Below, piece by piece: positions 1 to 8,806 of a DNA stretch of 64,000 bases; position 1 is the first letter of the stretch; the number at the start of each line of letters is the position of its first letter. A program made the translations under genes and the position numbers. This stretch comes from Hymenobacter ruricola (lineage in GTDB: Bacteria; Bacteroidota; Bacteroidia; Cytophagales; Hymenobacteraceae), in contig NZ_JADQDM010000010.1 in assembly GCF_015694525.1 (NCBI RefSeq), positions 62,001-126,000 on the forward strand, given 5' to 3'. Below the pieces are notes generated by a model, which was not told the origin of the DNA, searched no databases, and saw only the letters and a program-made list of their open reading frames with translations.

Positions 1-906
1 CGCCGTGGGCAGCGTGGGCAGCAGCACGGCCGTGAGCAGCCCGGTGGCCGTGAGCAGGCCGCACAGCTGAATGACGCGGCGCGGCCCCAGGCGGGCGGCC
101 AGCCAGTCGGCCCCGAAGCGGCCCAGCGCCATGGTGCTCATGAAGGCCGTGTAGCCCACGCCTACCCAGTCCTTATCGGCCCGAATAACCTTTTTGAAAT
201 ACACCCCGCTCCAGTCGAACATGGCCCCCTCGCACACGAGCGCGCAGAAGGCGATGGCGCCCAGGCCCAGCAGTTCCTTGTCGGGCTTCACAAAAATGGG
301 CTGGTCGGGGTCCACGCCGGCGTCCTGCCGCACGGTGTAGCCCGCGCTCACCGCCAAGCCCGCCAGAATGAACAGCGCGATGAAGATAAAATGCACGCCG
401 GGCGCGATGGCCTGCCCCATCATAAACGAGCCAATGGCCGCCCCCGCGAAACCCGCCAGGCTCCACAGCCCGTGGAAGGAGCCCATGATGGGCTTGTGCT
501 TATACAGCCGCTCCACGCCCACGGCCTGGGTGTTCACGGAGATGTTGGTGAGGTTGCCGCCCACGCCGAACAGCACCAGGCAAGGCACCAGTTGGTAGAG
601 GCTGGTGGCCCAGCCCAGCCCCAGCAGCGCCGTGGCGTAGAGCACCACGCCCCACAGCACCACTTTGCGGCTGCCTTCCTTGGCCACCAGCCAGCCGGTG
701 AGCGGCAGCGACACCAGCTGCCCCAGCGGAATGGCCAGCAGCACGCCGCCCAGCGCTGCCTCCGAAATGCCCATGCGCTGCTGCACGCTCGGGATGCGCG
801 AGGCCCAGGTAGCAAAGCACAAGCCCAACAGGAAAAACAACGCCCCCACGGCCACGCGGTGGGCCTTGCGGGAAATCGGCCGGGCCGATGCAGTCAACGA
901 AATCAT
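1..906 (-). CDS. MFS transporter, YbjJ/FucP-like (C-terminus cut by window edge)
   Basis: The reading frame stays open from an ATG at 906 to the left edge, giving 302 codons and no stop, so the C-terminus lies outside the window. The protein has many hydrophobic helices separated by short basic loops, and the early segment LLGLCFATWASRIPSVQ is typical of the YbjJ-like branch of the major facilitator superfamily. A loop with GSFHGLWSLAGF in the middle also fits. Members are inner-membrane transporters; the substrate cannot be told. It is transcribed away from the hybrid kinase upstream, across a 381-base gap that contains a palindrome. The family call is good, the function is open. Confidence 0.85.
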   Translation of the reverse strand, partial: MISLTASARPISRKAHRVAVGALFFLLGLCFATWASRIPSVQQRMGISEAALGGVLLAIPLGQLVSLPLTGWLVAKEGSRKVVLWGVVLYATALLGLGWATSLYQLVPCLVLFGVGGNLTNISVNTQAVGVERLYKHKPIMGSFHGLWSLAGFAGAAIGSFMMGQAIAPGVHFIFIALFILAGLAVSAGYTVRQDAGVDPDQPIFVKPDKELLGLGAIAFCALVCEGAMFDWSGVYFKKVIRADKDWVGVGYTAFMSTMALGRFGADWLAARLGPRRVIQLCGLLTATGLLTAVLLPTLPTA

Positions 907-1287
907 ACAGTATTCCTTCTTCTCAGCCCGGCGCACCCGCCCAAAAGCTGCAAATTACAAGCTTCCCCAACGCCCCGCAGCCGCTAGTAGTTGCCTGATT
1001 TGCAAATGCGTCGCGCCTCTTCCAACAAACGTTTCCGCCCTGCGAGCCGCAGATTGCGCAGCCGTAACCAGCAGTTTGTTAGCTGTTTCCTGCCCAGTGG
1101 CCAATCCCGCCATTGCTTCACCAAATCCATTTACTATCCCGTCATGCAGAGCGCCAGCGAAACATCCCTACCGCGAAGAGTAAATGAATACTTGCGCGGT
1201 AAAGATGCTTCGCTGGCGCTCGGCATGACGTTTTAGTTGGCTCCAATAGGTCCACTGGGTTCCAAGCGGCCCCAGGCTCCGGCCCTA
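907..1287. other. Intergenic region between MFS gene and hybrid kinase
   Basis: Both flanking genes run on the minus strand, so this is the 3' side of the kinase and the 5' side of the transporter. It contains a GTCATG...CATGAC palindrome (1141-1230). On the minus strand at about 945-955 there is TAATTTG, one base short of the usual -7 element, as a weak promoter candidate for the transporter. I see no gene in it. Confidence 0.6.
1141..1230. repeat. Palindromic repeat, family A
   Basis: An imperfect inverted repeat with arms that begin GTCATGCAGAGCGCCAGCG and end CGCTGGCGCTCGGCATGAC. The inner arm (CATCCCTACCGCG against GCGGTAAAGATG) is partly decayed. Related copies lie at 16611-16701, 23064-23158 and 57510-57617. 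Confidence 0.9.
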
Positions 1288-3801
1288 TCAGGCGGCGGTG
1301 TCGAGGGTAATCTGCGTCACCACTTCGCGCAATAGCAGCGCAATGGAATCTACCAGCGGCTGCAGCTCCGCGGCCCGGAAGCCGCCTTCCCACTTGTCCA
1401 GCGCTTCCACGGGCGGCAGCAGGTGCTGGGCCCGCAGGTGCACCAGGTTAGGTTTCAGGGTGTGGGCGGTGGTTTTCAGCAGGGTCAGGTCGGCGTTTTC
1501 CATGCCTTGGCTCAGGCCCTGCATGGCCTCCTCGCAGCTTTCCACGAAGGTGGCCAGCATAAAGGCCACGAATTCCGGGTCGCCCTGGCCCACGGCCAGC
1601 AGCTCGTCCACGGCGTAGAGTTTGCCGGGGGCGTTTTCCACCGGCGCGGCCGGGGCCGGCAGGAAGGTAGGCTCGGCGTCGGGCTCCGGCTCTTCTTCCA
1701 GCGGAATGGAGCCCGGCGGCAGGGCCCACTCGGTCACCACTTTCAGCAACTCTTCCTCCTTGAAGGGCTTGGCCAGGTAGCTGTCCATGCCCGCGCCGAG
1801 GCATTTTTCGCGCTCGCCCTTCACGGCGTTGGCCGTGAGGGCGATGATGGGCGTGGTGAGGCCCAGTTGGTGGCGCAGCAGCGCGGTGGCCGCGTAGCCG
1901 TCCATCACCGGCATCTGAATGTCCATCAGAATCAGGTCGAAGCGCGTGTGCTGGGCCAGCTCCACGGCCATGGCGCCGTGCTCGGCTTCGGTCACCTGCA
2001 CGTGGGCGTGGGTGAGAAAAGTCTTGGCAATCTGGCGGTTGAAGCGATTGTCTTCCACCAGCAGCACCTGCTTGTTGCGCAGGTGGCGGCGCACGGAGTT
2101 GTCGGGCGGCAGCACGGTTTTGGGCGCCAGGTCTTCGGCCGAGCCCACGGGCAGGCGCAGCGGAAACTGCATCACTGTGCCCTTGTTCTTCTCGCTCTCC
2201 AGCTGCACGTCGCTGCCCATGAGCTTGAGCAGGTTGCGGCAGATGCTCAGGCCCAGCCCGGTGCCGCCAAACTTGCGCGTCACCGACGAATCGGCCTGGC
2301 TGAACTCGTTGAAGATGTTTTGCACGTACTCCGGCTCGATGCCGATGCCGGTGTCGGCCACCCGGAACACCACTTCGCCGCCCTCGCCGCCCTTGTCGGG
2401 CACGTACTTGCAGGTGATGGACACGTACCCGTGCTCGGTGAACTTGATGGCGTTGCCGGCCAGGTTCAGCAGCACCTGCCGGATGCGGTAGGGGTCGCCG
2501 AGCAGCACGCGCGGCACGGCGTCATCCACGCGCGTGAGCAGGCGCAGGCCTTTCTCCTCGGCCTTGTAGTGCAGGGTCTGCTCTATTTCGGCCAGCAAGT
2601 GCACCGGCGTGAAGCCCACCTGTTCCAGCGTCATCTTGCCGGCTTCCAGCTTCGACAAGTCCAGAATGTCGTTGATAATCACCAGCAAGTGCTCGGCCGA
2701 GGTGGTGATGGCCTGGCGGTAGCTGTCCTGGTCGGGCGCCAGCGGAGTTTTTGCCAGCAGCTGGCTCATGCCCAGGATGGCGTTCATCGGCGTGCGGATT
2801 TCGTGGCTCATGTTGGCCAGAAACAACTCGCGGGCCCGCACCGCCGACTCGGCGGCCAGCTTGGCGTGGCGCAGGGCGCGCTCGGTGGTCACCCGCTCGG
2901 TGATGTCGATGCCGTAGGCCACTATCATGCGCGGCGAGCCATCGGCGTGGAATACCGGCTGCAGGCAGCGCATCTGGTGCCGAATGCCCTCGGGCCGGTC
3001 AAACGCCTCCTCGAACGTCACCATCTGGCGCGTCTCGAAGGCTTCCCGCAGGCGCTGCTGGCGCTCCTCGGCCAGCGACATGGGGTAGCCGTACTGGGCG
3101 CAGTACGCAAAATTGTCCTTGCCCAGCACCCAGGCCCGCTTGGCGGGGTCCTTGATGCCGCTGGCGTTCACAAACATATAGCGGCCATCGGGGTCGAACA
3201 GGCCGATGTCACTGGGGATGTTGTTCAGGGCAAATTCGTAGAATTCGCGCTGCTTCACTAGTTCTGCTTCAGCGTTGCGGCGCCGGGTCACGTTGGCGCC
3301 CGTGCCCACCATCATGCGGAGCGAGCCGTCGGGGGCAAACACCGGAATGAAATGGCGGCGCAGCACCTGCTGCCCGTCGGGCGAATCCATGGTTTCTTCC
3401 CAAGCCACTTCGGTGCGCTGGGCCACGGCTTCTTTAAACTTCTGTCGCCGGGTCAGGGCCAGGTCGAGGGGCCGGCCTCGCTGCTCGCAGAAGGCAAAAT
3501 CGTCCTTGCCAATCATCCACGTGCGCATTTCGTCGTTTTGGAAACAGCGGGCGTTGATGAACTGGTAGCGATGCTCGGCGTCGAAGGCCACGACTTCCAC
3601 CTTCAACTGGTCGAGCATCGAAGTGAACATTTCGCGCTGGTCGGCGAGCGCCTGTTCGGCTGCGCGCCGCCCCGCCTGGGCCTCGGCTAACTCTTGCCGT
3701 AGCTGCGCTATCTGCTCAATTGTCGTAAGCGTTTCGGCCGTTGATTGTGGCTGAGTGGCAATCGAAGAAGAAGAGATTTCAAAATTGTACAATTCGGCCA
3801 T
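1288..3801 (-). CDS. Hybrid sensor histidine kinase (PAS-PAS-HisKA-HATPase-REC-HPt)
   Basis: An 837-residue cytoplasmic protein with no membrane segment. A short coiled coil is followed by two PAS-like domains of similar sequence (about 60-180 and 190-305), each with a CxQxG or CEQRGRP-like stretch. Then come HisKA with SHEIRTPMN (phospho-acceptor His333), a HATPase_c domain with NAIKFT, DTGIGI and GTGLGL boxes, a receiver domain with Asp627 in LMDIQMPVMDG, and a C-terminal histidine phosphotransfer domain with His780 in TAHTLKP. All phosphorelay residues are present, so an active multistep relay is expected. The output regulator is not in the window. Signal unknown. The start is supported by a TATATTTG -7 element about 32 bases upstream. 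Confidence 0.95.
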   Translation of the reverse strand: MAELYNFEISSSSIATQPQSTAETLTTIEQIAQLRQELAEAQAGRRAAEQALADQREMFTSMLDQLKVEVVAFDAEHRYQFINARCFQNDEMRTWMIGKDDFAFCEQRGRPLDLALTRRQKFKEAVAQRTEVAWEETMDSPDGQQVLRRHFIPVFAPDGSLRMMVGTGANVTRRRNAEAELVKQREFYEFALNNIPSDIGLFDPDGRYMFVNASGIKDPAKRAWVLGKDNFAYCAQYGYPMSLAEERQQRLREAFETRQMVTFEEAFDRPEGIRHQMRCLQPVFHADGSPRMIVAYGIDITERVTTERALRHAKLAAESAVRARELFLANMSHEIRTPMNAILGMSQLLAKTPLAPDQDSYRQAITTSAEHLLVIINDILDLSKLEAGKMTLEQVGFTPVHLLAEIEQTLHYKAEEKGLRLLTRVDDAVPRVLLGDPYRIRQVLLNLAGNAIKFTEHGYVSITCKYVPDKGGEGGEVVFRVADTGIGIEPEYVQNIFNEFSQADSSVTRKFGGTGLGLSICRNLLKLMGSDVQLESEKNKGTVMQFPLRLPVGSAEDLAPKTVLPPDNSVRRHLRNKQVLLVEDNRFNRQIAKTFLTHAHVQVTEAEHGAMAVELAQHTRFDLILMDIQMPVMDGYAATALLRHQLGLTTPIIALTANAVKGEREKCLGAGMDSYLAKPFKEEELLKVVTEWALPPGSIPLEEEPEPDAEPTFLPAPAAPVENAPGKLYAVDELLAVGQGDPEFVAFMLATFVESCEEAMQGLSQGMENADLTLLKTTAHTLKPNLVHLRAQHLLPPVEALDKWEGGFRAAELQPLVDSIALLLREVVTQITLDTAA

Positions 3802-3832
3802 ATAGTATAATCACTAACACGCTAATAATTAG

Positions 3833-3840
3833 CAAATATA
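3833..3840 (-). promoter_or_regulatory. Candidate -7 element (TATATTTG) for hybrid kinase
   Basis: TATATTTG on the minus strand matches the Bacteroidota -7 consensus TANNTTTG. It lies in an AT-rich stretch and would give a leader of about 26 bases before the kinase ATG at 3801. A TTA about 19 bases upstream could be the -33 part. Confidence 0.5.
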
Positions 3841-3915
3841 AGGCGTCAGTGCAGTTTAACACTCTTATTCTCTTATAATTGGAATTTTATTATTTTTAAC
3901 TTTTCTAATAAAAAT

Positions 3916-3996
3916 TTAACATAAATACTTTGCTGGCAATAGCAGTACGCCAATAAAGCCAATGGTAACTGCAACCGCGCTGAACAAGATGTTCAT
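3916..3996 (-). CDS. Possible 26-residue hydrophobic small protein
   Basis: A short frame begins with ATG at 3996, 29 bases downstream of the hydrolase stop and on the same strand. It encodes 26 residues, mostly hydrophobic (ILFSAVAVTIGFIGVLLLP), enough for one membrane helix with a short KYLC tail. The upstream sequence AGGGAAAAGG could serve ribosome binding. The frame is followed by AT-rich sequence. It could equally be chance in a low-GC gap; there is no homology evidence. Confidence 0.3.
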   Translation of the reverse strand: MNILFSAVAVTIGFIGVLLLPAKYLC

Positions 3997-4025
3997 TATT
4001 AACCTTTTCCCTGAACCGGCAAAAA

Positions 4026-4820
4026 TCACTGCAACACGCGGCCCAGTTCCCGCTGGTACTCCAAGTTGTCGGTCATGCCGTTGTGGCCCGCGCCCGGCAG
4101 CAGCACGAGCCGGTCCGTAGGCTTCAGCAAGGCCTTCAACCGCAGCGAGGACTGGTAATAAATCACCTCGTCGCGGTCGCCGTGAAACAGCACCACGGGC
4201 GCCGGCACCCGGGCAATGAGCTCGTTGGTGGGCAGCGGGTAGCGCACCAGAAACCCCGGCACGACAGGATAATGATGCGTGGCCAAATCGCGCATGCTGA
4301 AGTAGGGCGCCTGCAGAATCAGCAGTTTCGGGTGCTGCTGCGCGGCCAGCCAGGTGGCCGGCCCCGTGCCCAGGGAGTAGCCCAGAATCACAATGTCGGC
4401 TTCGTCGTACTCGGCCAGGAGCTGGCGGTAGGCCGTTTGCACGTCGCTCAGCAGCTGGTTTTGGCTGCTGATGCGGCCGCCGCTTTTGCCGTAGCCGCGG
4501 TAGTCGAGGAAAAAGACGTCGTAGCCGAGGCGGGTGTAAGTGGGCGCGGCTTCGCCCCAGCTGCTCAGGTCGCCGCCGTTGCCGTGCAGGTAGAAAACGA
4601 GGCCTTTCGGATGGGGGGCGTGGAACAGCAGGCCGTGCAGTCGCGTGCCGTCGGCCGCGGCAATCCAGCGCTCCTCAAAGCGGCCGGGGAAGCGGAATCG
4701 GTAGTCGGCCCGCAGCCGGCTGGGGAAGAACAGCAGGCTTTCCTGCTTGACATATAGCACGGCGCACAGCAGCACGTACAGCGCCGCCAGCACTCCCACC
4801 ACGATAAGCACAACTTTCAT
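4026..4820 (-). CDS. Membrane-anchored alpha/beta hydrolase
   Basis: 264 residues. The first 25 form one hydrophobic helix (VVLIVVGVLAALYVLLCAVLY), placing the enzyme in the membrane with its catalytic domain outside the helix. The rest is a serine hydrolase: HGNGGD oxyanion loop, DYRGYGKSGG strand-loop, nucleophile elbow GYSLGTG, an acidic residue in FHGDRDEV and the catalytic His in PGAGHNGM. This pattern matches the BAAT/BEM46-like (YfhR) hydrolases. Esterase or thioesterase activity is likely; substrate unknown. It is a single gene, possibly followed by a tiny ORF, with a palindromic region between it and moaA. Confidence 0.88.
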   Translation of the reverse strand: MKVVLIVVGVLAALYVLLCAVLYVKQESLLFFPSRLRADYRFRFPGRFEERWIAAADGTRLHGLLFHAPHPKGLVFYLHGNGGDLSSWGEAAPTYTRLGYDVFFLDYRGYGKSGGRISSQNQLLSDVQTAYRQLLAEYDEADIVILGYSLGTGPATWLAAQQHPKLLILQAPYFSMRDLATHHYPVVPGFLVRYPLPTNELIARVPAPVVLFHGDRDEVIYYQSSLRLKALLKPTDRLVLLPGAGHNGMTDNLEYQRELGRVLQ

Positions 4821-4921
4821 ATCAGGAGAACTTGGATTTCAGAACTCAGAGCTTAGAACAAATAAATCTCAACTTCTGAGTTCTAAGCTCTAAGTTCTAG
4901 GTTCTGAGCTTTACTCCTGAA
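4821..4921. repeat. Palindromic region built from GTTCTAAGCT-like octamers
   Basis: The left arm has AGAACTCAGAGCTTAGAAC (4841-4859). The right side has several overlapping complements such as GAGTTCTAAGCTCTAAG and GTTCTGAGCT. The outermost bases TCAGGAG and CTCCTGA also pair. It fills the gap between the hydrolase start and the moaA stop. No gene seen. Confidence 0.75.
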
Positions 4922-5971
4922 CTACCCGCCGATGGTGGCCATGCTCTCGAAGCTGAGCTGGTGCAGGGGCCGCTGCCGCTCGGCCTCGAAGCCGTTGGCG
5001 GCGCGGTGGCGGAAGGCGGCGGAGAGGGCGGCCACGATTTCCTCGTCGGATTTGCCGCCGCGCAGCAGGGCGCGGGTGTCGAGCACGCCCTGGTCGTAGA
5101 GGCAGGTTTTGATGCCGCCCTCGGCCGTGAGGCGCAGGCGGTTGCAAGTGCCGCAGAAGGTGCGCGAATACGCCGCGATGATGCCCACGCGGCCTTGGTG
5201 GCCGGCAATGGTGTATTCGGAAGCCGTGGCGCCGGCCGGCATGGGCACGGGCGTGAGCTCGCCAAAACGGGCTTCCAGGTGCTGGCGGATGCGCAGGTGG
5301 TTCCAGGGCAGGGAGGCGGGGCCGGCTTCGTGGCTGCCGCCGTTGAAGGGCATTTCTTCGATGAAGCGCACTTCCACAGGCAAGTCGCGGCTGAGGCCGG
5401 CGAGGGGCGCCAGGTCTTCGATGTTTTGCCCGTCCATCACCACGGCGTTGATTTTTACCTGAATGCCGGCTTCCAGCAGCGCGTGGAAGGTTTCCAGCAC
5501 CTTAGGCAGCTCGTCGCGGCGCGTGATTTGAAAGAACCGCTCGCGGTCCAGCGTGTCGAGGCTGAGGTTGACGGCGCGCACGCCCAGGCGGGCCAGGGCG
5601 GGCACGTGCGGCGCCGTGAGCACGCCGTTGGTGGTCAGGCTAATGTCATCGATGCCAGGCAGCGCGGCCAGGCGCTCCATGAACGGCACCAGGTCGCGCC
5701 GCACGAAGGGCTCGCCGCCGGTGAGGCGCACTTTGCGCACGCCCAGGGTGGCCAGCAGGCCGGTGAGGCGCAGCATTTCCTCGTAGCTCAGCAGCTCGTG
5801 CTTGGGCAAATACTTGATGCCTTCTTCGGGCATGCAGTAGAAGCAGCGCAGGTTGCAGCGGTCCGTCACGGCCAGGCGCAGGTACTCCAGCGGCCGGCCG
5901 TGCTGGTCGTAGAGGGGCGAGACGGCCGGCGGGGCCACGGAAACAGAAGATGGAAGCACGTTTATCACCAA
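4922..5971 (-). CDS. moaA: GTP 3',8-cyclase MoaA
   Basis: Radical SAM enzyme that starts molybdenum cofactor synthesis, converting GTP to 3',8-cyclo-7,8-dihydro-GTP, the substrate of MoaC. 349 residues, normal for the family. The N-terminal [4Fe-4S] motif is C39-x3-C43-x2-C46 (CNLRCFYC). The C-terminal cluster motif is FCGTCNRLRLT with a later KTCLYDQG cysteine. The chain ends in Gly-Gly (MATIGG), as active MoaA proteins do. It is divergent from moaD across 135 bases and close to moaE, moaC, mobA and moeA. A confident call. Confidence 0.97.
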   Translation of the reverse strand: MVINVLPSSVSVAPPAVSPLYDQHGRPLEYLRLAVTDRCNLRCFYCMPEEGIKYLPKHELLSYEEMLRLTGLLATLGVRKVRLTGGEPFVRRDLVPFMERLAALPGIDDISLTTNGVLTAPHVPALARLGVRAVNLSLDTLDRERFFQITRRDELPKVLETFHALLEAGIQVKINAVVMDGQNIEDLAPLAGLSRDLPVEVRFIEEMPFNGGSHEAGPASLPWNHLRIRQHLEARFGELTPVPMPAGATASEYTIAGHQGRVGIIAAYSRTFCGTCNRLRLTAEGGIKTCLYDQGVLDTRALLRGGKSDEEIVAALSAAFRHRAANGFEAERQRPLHQLSFESMATIGG

Positions 5972-6106
5972 TTTTGCCCGGCTGTACGTAAGACTGCCGG
6001 CTTGCGCTAAACCCCCAACGCGGGAAAGGTGTTCAGGCCCCGGCGGCCGAAGCGGCTTGGCTAGCGGCGGCGCCCCGGTTTTACGCCCAAAAGATACGTC
6101 GAAGAT

Positions 6107-6349
6107 ATGTCCTTAAAAGTCGCCCTGTTCGGCATCACCCGCGACATCGTGGGCACGTCCGTCATTGAGCTGCCGGCGCCGGCCCCCGCCACCGTGGGCG
6201 AGCTGCTGGCCGAAATGCGCCGCCAATACCCGGCGCTGGGCGAGCTGCGCAGCTGCGCCGTGGCCGTGAACAACGAGTACGCCGCCCTGGACCAGTCCCT
6301 GCACACGGTGGATGAAATTGCCCTGATTCCGCCAGTGGCCGGCGGCTGA
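6107..6349 (+). CDS. moaD: Molybdopterin synthase sulfur carrier subunit MoaD
   Basis: An 80-residue ubiquitin-fold protein ending in the obligatory Gly-Gly (IPPVAGG), which is adenylated by a MoeB-type enzyme and then thiocarboxylated. It donates sulfur to cyclic pyranopterin phosphate within the MoaD-MoaE synthase. Divergent from moaA and followed by moaE after a gap filled by a palindrome. The only E1-like enzyme in the window that could activate it is the ThiF/MoeB-rhodanese gene at 56390-57493. Confidence 0.95.
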   Translation: MSLKVALFGITRDIVGTSVIELPAPAPATVGELLAEMRRQYPALGELRSCAVAVNNEYAALDQSLHTVDEIALIPPVAGG

Positions 6350-6356
6350 TTTTTTT

Positions 6357-6437
6357 AGTAGCGCGAACTTTGCAGTTCGCGTGCCAGAATGATACCCGAA
6401 CAGCGCGGGGCACGCGAACTACAAAGTTCGCGCTACT
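6357..6437. repeat. Palindromic repeat, family D (GCGAACT type)
   Basis: A paired repeat whose two ends are each a small hairpin (GCGAACTTTGCAGTTCGC and GCGAACTACAAAGTTCGC), flanked outside by AGTAGC and GCTACT. It sits between moaD and moaE. Reading through the right arm would extend the moaE frame, so moaE is started downstream of it. Related copies are at 10539-10563 and 14233-14335. Confidence 0.9.
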
Positions 6438-6454
6438 GCCGCGCTACTGCCTGC

Positions 6455-6877
6455 ATGACGCCAACCCTTTCCATCACCGACCAGCCCATTGACGTGGCCG
6501 CCGCGCTGGCCGCCGTGCAAACCGACGCCGCCGGGGCCGTCAATGCCTTCATCGGCACGGTGCGCAACCAGTCGGGCGGGCGGCCGGTGCGCCGGCTGCA
6601 CTACGAGTCCTACGACAGCATGGCCCTCACGCAGCTGGGCCACGTGGTAGCGCAGGCCGTCGAAAAGTGGCCCATGCTGCAGGAAGTGGCCGTGGTGCAC
6701 CGCAAAGGCACCCTGGAGCTGGGCGACGTGGCCGTGGTGGTGGCCGTGGCCACGCCGCACCGCGCCGAAAGCTTTGCCGCCTGCCAGTTCATCATCGACA
6801 CGCTCAAGCAAGTCGTCACCATCTGGAAGCGCGAGGAATACGAGGACGGCACGGAGTGGGTGGCTGCGCATCCGTAG
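6455..6877 (+). CDS. moaE: Molybdopterin synthase catalytic subunit MoaE
   Basis: 140 residues from the ATG at 6455. It transfers sulfur from MoaD thiocarboxylate to precursor Z, making molybdopterin. Family signatures are FIGTVRNQS near the start, LHYESYDSMA, the HRKGTLELGD strand and the active-site lysines in DTLKQVVTIWKREEY. An upstream ATG at 6389 is in frame, but its 22 extra residues are only a translation of the family D palindrome, so the downstream start is chosen. Pairs with moaD just upstream. Confidence 0.94.
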   Translation: MTPTLSITDQPIDVAAALAAVQTDAAGAVNAFIGTVRNQSGGRPVRRLHYESYDSMALTQLGHVVAQAVEKWPMLQEVAVVHRKGTLELGDVAVVVAVATPHRAESFAACQFIIDTLKQVVTIWKREEYEDGTEWVAAHP

Positions 6878-6908
6878 GCGTCGGACCGGGGTGGGCATTC
6901 TTGCTGAA

Positions 6909-8105
6909 TCAGCGTGTCAGCTCCTGCTCGGCAGCGGCGCGCTCCTCGGGCGTGTTCACGTTGCGTAGCTCCTTGGGCTCGGGCGGGCTCAGCAGTTCGA
7001 TGTCGGAGTTGATGAGCGCCTTGCGGGGACAGGAATAGCCCAGGCTCAGCAAACGCAACAGTTGCCCGTAGCTGCGCGGCTCCCAGATGGTGACCAGCGG
7101 CTCGGGAAACTCGTCCCAGGGGCTGCGGAAGGTGGTGGCCATGCGGGCCGGCTGCCGGTTCGTCACCAGGTGTTCCAGCGTGTCGCGGGTGAGGAAGGGC
7201 AGGTCGCAGGCCAGCACCAGCCAGGCGGCGTTGGGGTCGGCCTGGAAGGCGGAAAGCACGCCGCCCAGCGGGCCCAGGCCCAGAAATGTATCGGGCAGCC
7301 CGGTGAGGCCGGCGGGCAGGTCAGCGGCTTGGTCGGGGCGCACAGACACGCGCACGTCGGGGCAAAACTCGGCCAGCAGTGCGGCCGTGTGCTGGCGCTG
7401 GTCGAGGCCGTGGTAGTGCAGCTTGCCTTTGTCGGTGAGCATGCGCTCGCTGCGGCCGCCGGCCAGCACCAGGCCGCGCAGCACGGGCACGGCCATCTGG
7501 TACCACTGCCGAACGAAAGCCGCGATTTTGGCGGTGTCGGCCAACCGCAGCACCGGCGGCAAAGGCGCGGCGCTGAGGTGCTCGGTGAGGACGGCCGGCA
7601 ACTCGGTTTGGCCGTCGGCGAGCAGGATGAGGCGGACGTCGGTGAGGCGGTCGAGCTTTTTGTCGAGCGGCTTGCGCGGGTCAACGATGACGACTTGCTG
7701 GCGGGCCCGGAAGTGGTTGCCGTTCACGAGCACCACGCTTTCGTGGGCCAGCAGCTCGGGCTGCGAGAACTTGTCGAGGGCCCGCGTGAGGTTGAGCTGG
7801 CGGTGGGTGATTTTATCAACCAGCTCAGCGGAGAGGCTGTTTTCAGCCACGTAGGGCACAGGCCTGGCAGCAGCATCTAACGCTTCTTCCGCAGCCGCGG
7901 CGTCGCCGGCGGCGTGGTCGGCATCCACGTAGGCCACGCGCAATTGCGGGCTAAGCAGCGGCAGCAGCCGGGCCACCAGGGCCTGAATGTCGGAGCAGGG
8001 CGCGCCGAGAATGGCCAGTTCGTGGCGGCCAAACTCGCCCACGTCGGGGCGGGCGAGGGCGGCGTGCTTGGGGCGCTTTGTAGTTGAATTGGGGAGACTG
8101 TCCAT
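6909..8105 (-). CDS. mobA: MobB-like/MobA fusion: molybdenum cofactor guanylyltransferase
   Basis: 398 residues in two parts. The C-terminal half (about 205-398) is MobA: LAGGRSERM with TDKGKL (the usual Gly after RM is Leu here), a FLGLGPLGG loop, ACDLPFL metal-binding motif and NVNTPEE near the end. It attaches GMP to molybdopterin. The first 200 residues resemble MobB in layout (YVDADH, LVNGNHF, VVIVDPRKP), but the nucleotide-binding P-loop is lost: LGAPCSDIQ stands where GxxxSGKT is expected. So the N-terminal half is probably a non-hydrolysing partner domain. Its start is 8 bases after the moaC stop, so moaC and this gene form one operon. Confidence 0.88.
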   Translation of the reverse strand: MDSLPNSTTKRPKHAALARPDVGEFGRHELAILGAPCSDIQALVARLLPLLSPQLRVAYVDADHAAGDAAAAEEALDAAARPVPYVAENSLSAELVDKITHRQLNLTRALDKFSQPELLAHESVVLVNGNHFRARQQVVIVDPRKPLDKKLDRLTDVRLILLADGQTELPAVLTEHLSAAPLPPVLRLADTAKIAAFVRQWYQMAVPVLRGLVLAGGRSERMLTDKGKLHYHGLDQRQHTAALLAEFCPDVRVSVRPDQAADLPAGLTGLPDTFLGLGPLGGVLSAFQADPNAAWLVLACDLPFLTRDTLEHLVTNRQPARMATTFRSPWDEFPEPLVTIWEPRSYGQLLRLLSLGYSCPRKALINSDIELLSPPEPKELRNVNTPEERAAAEQELTR

Positions 8106-8113
8106 GTGGAAAT

Positions 8114-8605
<492 letters not shown>

Positions 8606-8611
8606 AGGAGT

Positions 8612-8792
8612 AGAGACGCATATTTGCGTCTAATCGTTGAATCGTTAAGAGGAAGCTCAGCCGCGAAAGCACGGAAGCGAAGCCGGCTGGTAACAGCCCG
8701 TCCCGGCCCCGGATTGTTTGACTGCCCCGCGCGGATGCCGGCTAAATGCGCGGCTGCCCCGTTCAACACCGAGACGCAAATATGCGTCTCTG
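8612..8792. repeat. MITE-like inverted repeat, family E
   Basis: The termini are each palindromic and complement one another: AGAGACGCATATTTGCGTCT at the left and GAGACGCAAATATGCGTCTC at the right, with about 140 bases between. It fills the moaC-moeA divergent promoter region. A second copy with the same layout and a shared inner CGTTGAA is at 61112-61226. No ORF inside. Confidence 0.8.
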
Positions 8793-8806
8793 CCCCAAGC
8801 CTGCCT

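Noticed and set aside
1423-3261. 612-codon open frame on the plus strand opposite the hybrid kinase
   Set aside because: His/Gln/Arg-rich, no domain pattern; it is the reverse shadow of the kinase in a GC-rich gene.
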